Source of the DNA: Papaver somniferum
Taxonomy: Eukaryota > Streptophyta > Magnoliopsida > Ranunculales > Papaveraceae
Reading direction: 5' to 3'
DNA length: 64,000 nt
Assembly: GCF_003573695.1 (NCBI RefSeq)
Contig: NC_039361.1
Span: 135,068,777-135,132,776, forward strand
Part shown: positions 21,833 to 33,398 of the stretch, in pieces
Position numbering within the stretch: position 1 is the first letter of the stretch
Layout of the letters: each line of letters starts with the position of its first letter
Position numbers and translations under genes: made by a program
The notes under the pieces: model-generated
Told to the model about the DNA's origin: nothing
Database searches by the model: none
What the model saw: only the letters and a program-made list of their open reading frames with translations

Positions 21833-22129
21833 TTTTTGGTATTTGGGTTTTTTTCTATGTACAATTTATTCCTTGGGTTATCTATGTAGCTTTTTTTTTC
21901 TCTTGTAGTTTTTTTTTTAGGTGTTTGGATTATTTTCTATGTTGAAATGTACAAATTTAATTAGTTTGGGTCATTGTTTAACTAGCCAACCTTTGTTTTT
22001 TTTCGTTTTTTTGCGTTACACATATGGTCCAGCCGTCCGGGCCACCCTAACCGACCTAGGTAATTAATCAAAAAGTAGAAAAATTATTTGGGTATTTCCT
22101 AAGAGATCATGATTTATTTTAGTTTGTTA

Positions 22130-22320
22130 TGTTCGGAATGTATATTAGATTAAAAAGGAAATTAGATAAACATGAAAATATTCATTCCATATCTCATTAT
22201 ATTCCTACAATATCTCATTTTTTTAGTAATATGGAAATTGAAATATTCGGTGTAAATACCAAAGAATAGTGATTTAAGATGGAAAACCTAAAAAATTAGC
22301 CAACAGGTGTATTGGATGTC
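22130..22320 (+). repeat. duplicated flank between F-box copies
   Basis: Matches 24000-24165: TTAGTTTGTTATGTTCGGAA..., GGAAATTAGATAAACATGAA and TGGAAAACCTAAAAAATTAG. A related GGCCACCC(T/C)AACCGACCTAGG block lies at about 22040 and 23866. Copies B and C are therefore tandem duplicates with a period near 1.96 kb. The block AAAAGGAAATTAGATAAA is also present a third time at 23943. Confidence 0.7.
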
Positions 22321-22321
22321 T

Positions 22322-22334
22322 ATATATATATATA
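22322..22334 (+). promoter_or_regulatory. TATA box, F-box copy C
   Basis: ATATATATATATA run into TAAGCTTTACTGGTATCTGC, the promoter block shared with copies A and B, with a longer TA run. Confidence 0.55.
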
Positions 22335-22428
22335 AGCTTTACTGGTATCTGCTTGTAGCATTTTATAATAAGAAAATTCTAAAAGCTTGTAAATTTTTTT
22401 TTGATAATCTTTCATCAGTATAATAGTG

Positions 22429-23594
22429 ATGGATATGTTGCCGGAATTAACTACCGAGATACTTCAGCGCATCCAAACTGCAGAAAGCGTTTTAACAAGC
22501 AACTGTATATGAAAAGAATGGAATACTATCCTTGGGGAGAAAAGAATTTGATTCCTTTTTGGCGTCACACCAAGAACGGGGAAATATAAAGTTACCCAAC
22601 TCTTTTATAGAGAGGAGGATTTCAGCCGGATCGTAACAACCAATAATCACGACGCCCCGAATGATGGAACTCATGATGATTGGACTATGATGCACCCAAT
22701 AGTTGGATCTTTCAATGGTCTGGTATGTTTTTATGTTTCACACCACGACATACAAGATACTTCATATATTATGAATCCAGAAACCGGTGAGCACCTCCAT
22801 CTGCCACAACTATGCATCCCAATTGCACCAGATCCAGTACTTTCGTGGTATCCACGATACAACATAATTAGGGGTTTCATATACTGTCAATGTACCAATG
22901 AGTACATGGTAGTTCGAATTTACATGGATGGTAAAGTTCAAATACACACTCTAGGAGACAAGAGGGGATGGAGGAACATAGCAGAGGAGATTCCTTATAC
23001 TTTTCGGAGTTCAGGTGTGTACACACATGGTTGTATCTTTTGGAAGGATTGTTGTCAGCAGGATATTGGCATAATATCCTTCAATTTGGACACTGAGACG
23101 TTCCATCAATATTCGCCACCACCGCATCATATTCCTGGGAGTGAATTTTGGATAAATACTTACCCATCACTTGGGATGGTCATGTTCGGAGTTCACATTT
23201 TATTTTACTACATCCATGAGGGGATTGATCGGCCCCCGATAGATTTTTGGGCTCTCATTTCCGAAGAAAATATTCATAAATGGGCACCTGACGGGGAATG
23301 GAATTGGAATTATAAGATAAGCATTTACTTTTAAGAGGATGAATGTCCAACATATAAACCGATAGCCTTTGTAAATAACAAGGACCTCTTATTTTGGCAG
23401 AATAGGCGTTTATTGCGTTACAATACACTCATCAGAAATTGGACGGAAATTTGGGGGCACTATCGTGGGAAACAAGGGTTGCAATTATTCCTCACATGAG
23501 GAGCGCTGTCTCGTTGAAGAATTTTGGTGGAAAATCGGAAATGTGTACTCATGATGTCCATGCCGTTAACACATTCCTTGGCTTATCTATGTAG
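22429..23594 (+). pseudogene. F-box/FBA protein pseudogene, copy C
   Basis: Starts MDMLPELTTEILQRIQTAES like copy B. A TGA follows near codon 27 (NCI then stop, where B reads KCVCKEWN), then a stop in EKRI-F, and a one-base shift near 22585. From 22687 a 215-codon frame is open across the FBA region: HPIVGSFNGLVCFYVSHHD, IMNPETGEHLHLPQLCIPIA, DKRGWRNIAEEIPYTFRSSG, GMVMFGVHILFYYIHEG. It stops at TAA near 23332. The remainder (PIAFVNNKDLLFWQNRR) continues with further shifts to TAG at 23592-23594. The damage differs from copies A and B, so each was disabled independently, at least in part. Confidence 0.8.
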
Positions 23595-24170
23595 CATTTT
23601 TTCTTGTAGTAGTTCTTTTTTTTTTTTTGGTATTTGGATTTTTTTCTATGCTGAAATGTATAATTTATTACTTGGGTTATCGCTTTTTTTTTGCTTGTAT
23701 TTGTGTTTTTTTTTTGGCGTTTGGATTTTTTTCTATATATGTTGAAATGTTCAATTTCGTGTATCAACATGATAATGTTGCCGCTAAATGTTGTGTCATT
23801 GTTTAGCTAACCAACCTTTGGTTTTTCCTTTTTTTTTGTGTTACACCTATGGTCCATCCGGATGGGCCACCCCAACCGACCTAGGTAATTAGTTGGAAAG
23901 TAGAAAAATTATTTGGGTATTTCCTAAGAGATCGCGTATATTAAATTAAAAAGGAAATTAGATAAATATGAAAATATTCATTCCATATCTCATGAGATCG
24001 TGATTTATTTTAGTTTTTTATGTTCGTAATGTATATTAGATTAAAAAGGAAATTAGATAAACATGAAAATATTCACTCCATATCTCATTATATTGCAATA
24101 ATATTCGGTGTAAATACCAAAGAATAGGTGATTTAAGATAATGATGGAAAACCTAAAAAATTAGGGTTTT
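23595..24170. other. duplicated 3' flank of F-box copy C
   Basis: Two T-rich segments each followed by a GTTTGGATTTTTTTCTAT-type block (23630, 23715), the GGCCACCCCAACCGACCTAGG block, and two copies of AAAAGGAAATTAGATAAA. Beyond about 24165 the sequence changes to the promoter of the next gene. Confidence 0.5.
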
Positions 24171-24176
24171 CCTTAC

Positions 24177-24188
24177 AAATATATATAA
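24177..24188 (+). promoter_or_regulatory. TATA box of the small gene at 24236
   Basis: AAATATATATAAATTCC about 50-60 bp upstream of the ATG at 24236. Confidence 0.5.
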
Positions 24189-24235
24189 ATTCCACCAAGC
24201 ATAAAAAAAAATTAACATAGAGTATTAAGAGCAAA

Positions 24236-24468
24236 ATGAGTTCTGCTAAGAGGGATTGTAGAGATGAAACTGAAGAGAGGATCCAAAAATGTCCTCGACT
24301 AATGGATGGTCCTCGTAAATTGAGGATTATCATTACTGTGGACGGAGTAACTACTGTTCCTGGTGTTCCTCTCGACGCTGTAATTAGTTCTATTGTCAGT
24401 AGTGTTGACAATAATGATGTTCTTATTTATGCTGATGTTATTCCTGGTGTTCCTATAGACGTTGTAAT
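24236..24468 (+). pseudogene. small IDGV-VPG gene, 5' part, split by LTR element 2
   Basis: Begins MSSAKRDCRDETEERIQKCP, then KLRIIITVDGVTTVPGVPLD, a linker with SSVDNNDVL, and a second VIPGVPIDVV. LTR element 2 interrupts it after ...GAC GTT GTA AT. Removing the element and one GTAAT copy restores the frame across the junction into 33196 (ISSVENAVVPTVNDD...). The protein thus has two copies of VPGVP(L/I)D(A/V)V(I)-SSV(D/E)N. Its relative is the minus-strand locus 14243-14569. Function is unknown, and the gene must be inactive or truncated in this allele. Confidence 0.6.
24464..24468 (+). repeat. target-site duplication, left copy (element 2)
   Basis: GTAAT immediately before TGTTAGAGC; identical to 33191-33195. 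Confidence 0.9.
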
Positions 24469-26892
24469 TGTTAGAGCATTGCTCGATCGAACGCGCATGC
24501 GTTGCTATCTCAAGCATGTTTGTCAATGTTACTGATCAAAACCATAAGTCTTGATTTCTAGTCTACTATAAGTCTCGGACTAGGATAGAAAGTGTAGTTG
24601 ATCTCAAGGACTTCATGGCGATTCATCATACAAGAAGAAGAACTACTCAAGGAACCGGTGGAACTTCTCGACAAAAAGGTATGTGAAAACTTGAAATTAT
24701 CTGTCACTCAAAAGTCTATCTACTCTATCTCCTACTTCTTGAGAAAAAAAGTCGTATGTTATATATAGACTTAAATTATACACATTTGGTATTTCGATCC
24801 GAGTATACCTCGCCTATCTATATCTCGAAATATGTGTTGGTAAGCGTTTCGCTTCGACCATGTTTATCTTTACCTAGTGACGTAAGTCATGATATGTTTC
24901 AATCACTTTGAAAATTGCTTTGACGAGAAATAGTGTAACAACTATATAACGTCCTATAAGAATGTTTCAATGGTTGGAATGAGAGTTTAGATTACATAAC
25001 CAATGATGGACATAAGTATTGTTTTGGAAATACATATGTGCATAATTCCTAACCCTTGAACCAAAGTTTACGAACTTTGTTGATCAAGAGAAACCGGATG
25101 AATGGCTTGTTGCCAAGTCCGCGAACTCATACCGCGAACTGCGGAACTTCTCATCCCGAGAAATTCTGCTGGAGTTGACAAACTTTTTATGTGAGTCCCA
25201 GTTCGCGAACCGGCGAGAAGTCTTTGCCGAGATTTCTGCTGGAGTTTGTAAACTCTGCCCGGTTGCTTAAGTCCGCGATTCTAGTGTGCGAACTTAAGAA
25301 GGTTATATATCTGAAGATGATTTCTGAACTTAAACCTATAAAGACTAAGGAATGCAATTTTCAAACCGTGGATATAAAGTTCATGAACCGATTCGAGTGA
25401 ATCAAATCATCTTTGCTTCAATTATGTCTTGTGTAGTACATAAGATTTCCTTGCAATTGAACAACTCTCTAACTAGTTCATTTGAGTCATTTGAACTAGT
25501 TATGGTGAAGAAGAATATGGTTGGTATGAAATGCTCATATGGATAACCTTTTGGTTAACTATTATTGAACCAACAATGTAAAATTTTGGGTACGGTTAAC
25601 AAACCTAGAAGCGTGCAATTCATTTGTATATAACAAGCTAAGTTTTCGATCTAATGGTTGAGAAATATTAGCTTGAATCTAAATCAGGTATTCATCGAAC
25701 GGTGGATATTATTTTCGTTGTGACCAAGGCGAAACCCTGATTTGAAAGACTATATAAAGGGACATGTCGCAACTCTGCAATACTAATCCCCACACCTCAC
25801 CTGTGATACTAGTTTTCGTGCTAGAGTCGTTTCTCCTTTAACTTTTGGTTTTCTTCTTCTAAAACCAGGTTAACGACTTACAAACTTCATTGGGATTGTG
25901 AAGCCAGACCGATACTACTTTTATCGTAGTTGTGTGATCTGATCTTGCATCTTTTATCGTACGAGTACAATCAGATTGATTGGCTTGAGATTAATATCTC
26001 CGATAGGCAAGATATGAAAAGTAGTCACAAACATCTTCGTCTCATTTTTTGTGATTCCGCAACATCTTGTTTCGCTACCATACGATTAAGATTGTTGTGA
26101 GGTGATTGATTTATCTAGGATGTTCTTCGGGAATATAAGACCGGATTATCAATCGGTTCCTGTTCACCTTGATTATTATTAAAAGAAGAAACAAAAACTT
26201 TAGGGTTTTTTTATGGGAGAAAGATTGATCCTTTGATAGACTTGTCTGTGTGAGACAAATTTGTTTATTGTTAACGCATGCGATTTTGGGTCGTAGAAAC
26301 TCTTAGTTGTGGGTGAGATCAGCTAAGGGAATCAAGTGCGCAGTATCCTGTTGGGATCATAGGCGTAGGGAGTACAACTGTACCTTGGATCAGTGGGAGA
26401 CTGATTGGGGGTTCAACTACAGTCCAGTTCGAAGTTAGCTTGGAGTAGGCTAGTGTCTATAGCGGCTTAATACAGTGTGTGTTCAATCTGGACTAGGTCC
26501 CGGGGTTTTTCTGCATTTACGTTTTCCTCGTTAACAAAATTTCTGGTGTCTGTGTTATTTCAGTTTCCGCATTATATTGTTTTATCTTTATAATTGAAAT
26601 AATACAGGTTGTGCATTAGATCATCAATTAGAGTGATCCAACCTTTGGTTTGTGAATGTCATTGATTGATCCTTGGATATTGGTCTTTGGTACCATCCAA
26701 GTTATTCCTTGTATTTGATTAGTACTCGCAGTTTCTGTTTGAGGAAATCAAATCAAGAGAGAGAGATATAAACTCGTTGATGTACTTTTAATTGATTGAG
26801 TCTCGTTGATTCCCTTAAAAGTATATTCCAGTTTGTCCATACATATTGCTAACCGAAATATTGGGTGGTGTTGTTAGACCCCCGCTTTTTCA
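24469..26892 (+). repeat. 5' LTR of element 2
   Basis: TGTTAGAGCATTGCTCGATC to CCCCGCTTTTTCA. TATA box at about 25751 (GACTATATAAAGGGAC). It contains the 189-bp block that is missing only from the 5' LTR of element 1. Confidence 0.9.
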
Positions 26893-26894
26893 AT

Positions 26895-26906
26895 TGGTAT
26901 CAGAGC
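26895..26906 (+). promoter_or_regulatory. primer binding site, element 2
   Basis: TGGTATCAGAGC, two bases after the LTR end; initiator tRNA-Met type. Confidence 0.9.
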
Positions 26907-26958
26907 AGGCAAACACGTTCAAGACCTCTAAATTCTGTGTTTGTAGCGATCTGACTCT

Positions 26959-28136
26959 ATGGACAAGAGTACCATCTCTGATAAACGCTTTACCAGAAAT
27001 AAAAGTTCTATCTCGTAACTCTACTAAAGAGAAGGGTTCTACCATCTCGAATATAGATGAACCTTCTGTACTGACGAGACAGACTAACACTGACATGTGT
27101 ACTTCCGATTACTCTTCAAATGTGAGCCTTTCCATTAATGAGCGGGATTCGGCTGAAGAGACTGAATTGATTCTAAATCTTGTTAGAATCCAAGATGATA
27201 GATTCAATCGGTTGAAGCACCATGTCAATGTATACTTGGTGTAATAAGATATTGCAAATCCAATGGTAATACTGAAGTTCATTCTTCGTGTAGTCTCTTG
27301 AAGCTAGCCTTAGAAGAGATACCTTGGAAATTGAACATCGCCTGAGTAAGCTCTCTATTCAAGGATGCTCAAAGCAATCTAATATGCCAAGTACTTCTGA
27401 CACATCTAAAGATGGTTCATGATCATAAGTAAAAACGAAAGTCCCTTCTAGTAAAACGGATGTGCCTGAAGTCACCACCACTCAAAGATGTTGCACATCA
27501 AATGGAGGGAAGAAATCTTCTAACGATGATATTAAGACTGTATTATCTAATCATTCTGATGATCAGAAAGTATGTCTTGTCTGTGAGACAAAAAGTTCTG
27601 TTAAACGAAAGGGAACCTCTAGGTTGAAGAAAAACTCCTTGGTTCAACTTCAACAAACCTTAGATTTAATTCTTAAAGGTGTAACTGACATTCGTATGAC
27701 TAAACTAATCGGTTTTCATACCTATCATGTGTATGTTACCAGGAAAGTCAGTTCAATGAGTTCCTCGAACACTCAAGAACAAAACATACGTCTTAATAAA
27801 CATCGTCTAAAAGAAGATCGTGTCGTGGTCTCTGGAAATAACGTTGCTCCTGTTGAGAAAGGAAGTTTAGAAGAAAGAAGAAAAATTGATGAAATGAGAG
27901 ATAATATGAAAAAAATAATTGAAGAGTATAAAGAATTCGTCAACAGGTTGTCCTCCTCCTCAAACCAAAATTCTTCTGGTAAGAACTCAAACTATGTCTC
28001 GTATTTTAATGACAATAAGTTTTATGATAATTTCTTACATAAAAAGGATTCCCTATCTAGATTCAGGAGGAAAAAGAGACTTGACCATAAACACAAATCT
28101 CTTGATGAGCTTGTGGATCATACTTGTGCTAATTAA
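26959..28136 (+). pseudogene. broken ORF1 of element 2 (Ser/Lys-rich, coiled coil)
   Basis: Starts ATG GAC AAG AGT ACC ATC TCT, the position where gag starts in element 1 (ATA GAC AGA GGT GCT ATC TCT); similarity ends after those few codons. The frame stops at about 27016 and shifts into RNSTKEKGSTISNIDEP...ETELILNLVRIQDD, ending at 27244. Further stops follow, then an open frame 27462-28136. That frame has CLVC, a basic KRKGTSRLKKNS, helical LVQLQQTLDLILKG and a strong coiled coil (RKIDEMRDNMKKIIEEYK). There is no UBN2 signature and no complete zinc knuckle. It may be a highly diverged gag or acquired sequence; not recognised. Confidence 0.5.
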
Positions 28137-28591
28137 TCACAAGGGTTGAATAACTTACTCATAAAAACCATGTTGAGTAAGATGTGTTAATATTCAGGTA
28201 TACTTTTGGCACTTGCGTCTGTTAAGTTGAGATATCTTCTTATCGTCCATATCTAAGCTTTTTGATTACAGACTCACTGTGCTTAAAGTATTGTCTGTGT
28301 CTAAAGTGTCATTTTCTTTAGGAAGTCTTCGTCTAAATCTTGTTTGTTGCTTCAATTATGCTCAAAATTTTCTTCCTGTGTTATGGAATTTTCGAGTCTT
28401 TTGTTGCAAAAGTCCCTTTTGGGCTTTATTTTTTGGGGTCAGGTTGTACTAGAACGGATATCCGTGTTCTGGGACCAGACAACTGTTTAAGAAAACCCTA
28501 GAATCCCTTCCCTAAGAGACCCTTAAATATCAACCTATTGAGTTACAAAGTCACGTACGCATACTCTAGGTTGGCTTTTGGGTTGTCAAGA

Positions 28592-29002
28592 ATGTCTTCT
28601 TCTTCATCTTGCTATGGTGGTTTTGCAATAGGATTCCTTGAGAAGGGTTATGTTGTTGAGTCCAAGAAGAAATGAACCCTTGTAGATGAAGATCATCCTA
28701 ATGGTTCATGTTATTTTTCTTATGTTCATGAGGATGCTGAAAAGGATGATATGATTTCTGCAGAAGTTGTTCATGACTTTCTTAAGTACTTTGGGGAAGA
28801 AAAACAAGAGCTCATTGTGACTCTGAAAAATCTTGATGCATCGAAAACTGAGTTGGAATAGGTTACTGTTGACCTTGGTCTCATAAAGTCTTACATCAAT
28901 GATCTTCGCAAAGAGAATCACCTCTCCGATGTTGCAATGAATGTTGTTGATCACAAACTCAAAGACCTTTTATCTCATGAGGATTCTGAACCGTCCATAT
29001 GA
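28592..29002 (+). pseudogene. small ORF2 of element 2, two in-frame stops
   Basis: One frame of 137 codons from ATG 28592 to TGA 29000-29002, interrupted only by TGA at about 28676 and TAG at about 28859, with no frameshift. It begins MSSSSSCYGGFAIGFLEKGY; the later part is charged and helical (VVHDFLKYFGEEKQELIVTL; LRKENHLSDVAMNVVDHKLK). Its position matches ORF2 of elements 1 and 3. No family is recognised. Confidence 0.5.
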
Positions 29003-30775
29003 TCTTAGTTCGTGTTCGGAATATGACTGGAGTCTGTTTTTCGTTAGCTTGTTTTTATTTGTTGCCTAGTATGTCTCCTTTTTGATTTAGTTGGAAGAAT
29101 AACTAGTGCTTGAAACAGAAATGATTGTGACTACACATAGATATTATTTTTCATCTTCTTGTTCTTTTTTAGGTTTATTTGGTTTAAATTCTAAAAATAT
29201 TTGGAGGATGATGGTTTGCAGTATTTAATCTTTATGATTTGTTATATTGCAATTTGTTATGGGATATTGGTGTTTACGTCCGTGAACTATGTTGTCCCAT
29301 ATTTTTTCAAAAGTAAAGTCGTTCATGATCGGTATTCATGTATTGATTTAAGGATGAATAGACTTTTGACATATACAAAAGTTAAGCCTATATTGTCAAC
29401 TCCTTGATGGAAGATAGGTTAAAATCTTTTGTGTTCAAGGATTATGTCTATTAAAAATTGTTATGCAAATAGTGATGTAAGATAGAATGAATCCTTGTGT
29501 ATTCCACAGTATTGATCTTCATGATCCATATTTTATGTAATACTGTGAGGCTCCGTAATGTGTCTTATGTTGAGCACGATACAACCAAGTTGATTAATTT
29601 TTGATTAGCTTTGTTGGTTGTTCCGTAAGGTACTTTATGTTGAGCATTCTTGAACTAAATTAATCATATTGTTTGGTTATTTAGTTATTGCTCCATAAGT
29701 CTTTTTATGTCGAGCAAAACAAATGACAATTAAATTGATTACTTTTGTAATTAGTTTGGTTGTGTATTCCAATTAGATTAATTATGGGTTCTCTTGTAAT
29801 TAATCTAGTTGAGTATTTTCATACTTCGTAAGATTCCTCTTATGTTGAGTATATGAACGACTATCCTATTCATTTTCTAATGGTTATGTTAGTCGTATGC
29901 TCCGTAAGTGCTCTTATGTCGAGCATAATCAATTAAGTTGATCACTTTTGTGTTTAATTTGATTGCGTATTCCGATTAAATTAATCATGGGCTTACTTGT
30001 GATTAATTTGATTGAGTTTTTGGATATAGAAAATCATTCTCATGGTTTTCGGTGTCCAATAAAAATCCTTCTTTTCTTTTGAAATTAAGGTCTCTCTTGT
30101 TGTTCCCTTGGGAATGACATCAAATGGGGGAGAGTTCTTTTGAACTTGTGCTTAATTTTCATATCTTGAGGGGTGTGCGGCTGTGGAATTTTAAAAGGGT
30201 TATCTTGTATCTTTAAACTCCTTGATAAATGCTATTAGCTTCGGCTATATGATTGCATATAAAATAGATGGTATGTATTTTCTATTAGTCATGAAACGTC
30301 TCTTACGGAAATTTCATTATGATCCCGTTCTTGTACCTTTGCCAATTTTATTGACAAAAAGGGGGAGAATTAATATGTAGTTCACACTACAAATACATAT
30401 GGTTTTCGGATCATTGTATAAGGGGGAGTGGTTTCCATGTGAGATGGAGTATTTACTAAGGGGTAGTGATACATATCACCATAGTGTTATTGTTGAAGTT
30501 GTGATACAATTGGACTTTATACTGTGTAATAATACTATGGCACTATATAACAATGATCGACACCGATGCTTTCTCATTGTTATAGATACAGATCTTCAAC
30601 AACGGTGATGCTAAACTTACAACCTTTGGGATCATTGGAGTACTTGGAAGTGACAAAGATTTCGAGGAATGTTGAAGATTAGATATGTGGAATAGGAGCT
30701 ACTAAAGTTTCTTTATCTTTTTTGTATTCCATATGTATTGATAGGTTTGTCACTAAAATTGACAAAGGGGGAGAT
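29003..30775 (+). other. noncoding 3' module and polypurine tracts of element 2
   Basis: Near-copy of 8715-10406. Five CTCCGTAAG...TCGAGCA-type repeats lie near 29550, 29619, 29690, 29824 and 29898. Purine tracts lie at about 30123, 30356, 30420 and the terminal GACAAAGGGGGAGAT (30761-30775). The 68-codon frame at 29201-29407 lies in sequence shared with element 1, where it is broken, so it is not called. Confidence 0.7.
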
Positions 30776-33190
30776 TGTTAGAGCATTGCTCGGTCGAACT
30801 CGTATGCGTTTCTATCTCAAGCATGTTTGCCAATGTTAGTGATCAAAACTATAAGTCTTGATTTCTAGTCTACTATAGCTAAGTCTCGGACTAGGATAGA
30901 AAGTGTAGTTGAGATCAAGGACTTCATGGCGATTCATCATACAAGAAGAAGAACTACTCAAGGAACCGGTGGAACTTCTCGACAAAAAGGTATGTGAAGA
31001 CTTGAACTTATCTTTCACTCAAAAGTCTATCTACTCTATCTCCTACTTCTTGAGACAAAAAGTCGTATGCTATATACAGACTTAGATTATACACATTTGG
31101 TATTTCGAGACGAGTATACCTCGCCTATCTATATCTCGAAATATGTGTTGGTAAGCGTTTCGCTTCGACCATGTTTAACTTTACCTAGTGACGTAAGTCA
31201 TGATATATTTCAATCACTTTGAAAATTTCTTTGACAAGAAATGGTGTAACAACTGTATAACGTCCTCTAAGAATGTTTCAATGGTTGGAATGAGAGTTTA
31301 GATTAGATAACCAATGATGGACATAAGTATTGTTGTGGAAACACATATGTGCATAAGTCCTATCCCTTGAACAAAAGTTTGCGAACTTTGTTGATCAAGA
31401 GAAACCGGATGAATGGCTTGTTGCCATGTCCGCAAACTGTCGAACTTATCATCCCGAGAAATTCTGCTGGAGTTGACAAACTTTTTACGTGAGTACCAGT
31501 CCGGGAACCGGCGGAAAGTCTTTGCCGAGATTTTCTGCTGGAGTTTGTAAACTCTGCCGGGTTGCTTAAGTCCGCGAACCTAGTGTGCGAACTTAAGTAG
31601 GTTATATATCTGAAGATGATTTTAGAACTTAAACTTATAAAGACTAAGGAATGCAATTTGCAAACCGTGGCTATAAAGTTCATGAATCGATTCGAGTGAA
31701 TCAAATCATCTTTGCTTCAATTGTGTCTTGTGTAGTACATAAGATTTCCTTGCAATTGAACAACTCTCTAACTAGTTCATTTGAGTCATTTGAACTAGTT
31801 ATGCTGAAGAAGAATATGGTTGGTATGAAATGCTCATATGGCTAACCTTTTGGTTAACTATTGTTGAACCAACAATGTACACGTTTGGGCACGGTTAACA
31901 AACCTAGAAGCGTGCATTTCATTTGTGTATAACAAGCTAAGTTTTTGATCTAACAATTGAGAAATATTAGCTTGAATCTAAATCAGGTTTTCTTCTAACG
32001 ATGGATATTGTTTGCTTTGTGCCCAAGGCGAAACCCTGATTTGAAAGACTATATAAGGGGATATCTAGCAACTCTTCAAAACTAATCCCCACACCTCACC
32101 TGTGATACTAGTTTGCGTGCTAGATTCGTTTCTCCTTTAATCTTTGGTTTTCTTCTTCTAAAACCAGGTTAACGAGTTAAAGACTTCATTGGGATTCTGA
32201 ATCCATACTGATACTACTTTTATCGTAGTTGTGTGATCTGATCTTGCATCTTCTATCGTACGAGTACAATCATATTGATTGGATTGAGATTAAAATCTCC
32301 GATAGGCAAGATATAACAAGTAGTCACAAACATCTTCGTCTCATTGTTTGTGATTCCGCAACATCTTGTTTCGCTACTATACGATTAAGATTGTTGTGAG
32401 GTGATTGATTTATCTAGGCTGTTCTTCGGGAATATAAGACCGGATTATCAATTGGTTCTTGTTCACCTTGATTATTATTAAAAGAAGAAACAAAAACTTT
32501 AGGGTTTTTTTATGGGAGAAAGATTGATCCTTTGATAGACTTGTCTGTGTGAGACAAATTTGTTTATTGTTAACGCATGCGATTTTGGGTCGTAGAAACT
32601 CTTAGTTGTGGGTGAGATCAGCTAAGGGAATCAAGTGCGCAGTATCCTGCTGGGATCAGAGGAATAGGGAGTACAATTGTACCTTGGATCAGTAGGATAC
32701 TGATTGGGGTTCAACTACAGTCCAATCCGAAGTTAGCTTGGAGTAGGCTAGTGTCTGTAGCGTCTTAATACAGTGTGTGTTCAATCTGGACTAGGTCCGG
32801 GGGTTTTTCTGCATTTGCGGTTTCCTCGTTAACAAAATTTCTGGTGTTTGTGTTATTTCATTTTCCGCATTATATTGTTTTATTTTTATAATTGAAATAA
32901 TACAGGTTGTGCGTTAGATCATCAATTAGAGTAATCCAACCTTTGGTTGTTGATTGCCATTGATTGATCCTTGGATATTGGTCTTTGGTACCATCCAAGT
33001 TATTTCTTGTATTTGATTAGTACTAGCAGTTTTTGTTTAAGGAAATCAAATCAAGAGAGAGAGATATAAACTCGTTGATGTACTTTTAATTGATTGAGTC
33101 TTGTTGATTCTCTTAAAAGTATATTCGAGTTTGTCCATACAGATTGCTAATCGAAATATTGGGTGTTGTTGTTAGACCCCCGCTTTTTCA
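30776..33190 (+). repeat. 3' LTR of element 2
   Basis: TGTTAGAGCATTGCTCGGTC to CCCCGCTTTTTCA, followed by GTAAT. TATA box at about 32050. Confidence 0.9.
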
Positions 33191-33195
33191 GTAAT
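33191..33195 (+). repeat. target-site duplication, right copy (element 2)
   Basis: GTAAT, identical to 24464-24468. Confidence 0.9.
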
Positions 33196-33398
33196 CAGTA
33201 GTGTTGAGAATGCTGTTGTTCCTACTGTGAATGATGATGCTCCCGCTTCTATTATTAATTTTTGATGAAGATCCCAATGTTCCGGACATGGCAGAGGATC
33301 TAAAAGTTAACAAGCATGATCTTAACAAGCAGGTGGAGCCTGATGAAGCAGAAAATGGAAAATCTGAGGGTGACAAGGCGCCCTGCTGGTTGGAGTGA
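33196..33398 (+). pseudogene. small IDGV-VPG gene, 3' part after LTR element 2
   Basis: Continues the frame of 24236-24468: ISSVENAVVPTVNDDAPA... to TGA at 33263-33265. An overlapping +1 frame is open from there: DEDPNVPDMAEDLKVNKHD, EPDEAENGKSEGDKAP, ending TGA 33396-33398. Its acidic composition suggests the original protein continued in this frame and that one base was lost near the TTTTTGATGA. That is inference. Confidence 0.5.

Larger units (their letters stand above)
24469..33190 (+). mobile_element. LTR element 2: non-autonomous Sirevirus-like, different cargo
   Basis: A complete 8722-bp element with exact 5-bp target duplication GTAAT, LTRs of 2424 bp (24469-26892) and 2415 bp (30776-33190), PBS at 26895 and polypurine tract at 30761-30775. 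LTRs and the 3' noncoding module match element 1. The middle (26959-29002) does not: instead of UBN2 gag it has a Ser/Lys-rich coiled-coil ORF1 and a small ORF2. There are no pol genes. The two LTRs differ at about 19 sites over the first ~345 bp by eye, so the insertion is not recent. Confidence 0.9.

Noticed and set aside
21575..21945. Poly-Phe and poly-Lys frames across the T run and N gap
   Set aside because: Artefacts of a homopolymer and unknown bases.
29201..29407. 68-codon hydrophobic frame in element 2
   Set aside because: The homologous stretch in element 1 (about 8850-9050) is broken, and the region is the noncoding 3' module.
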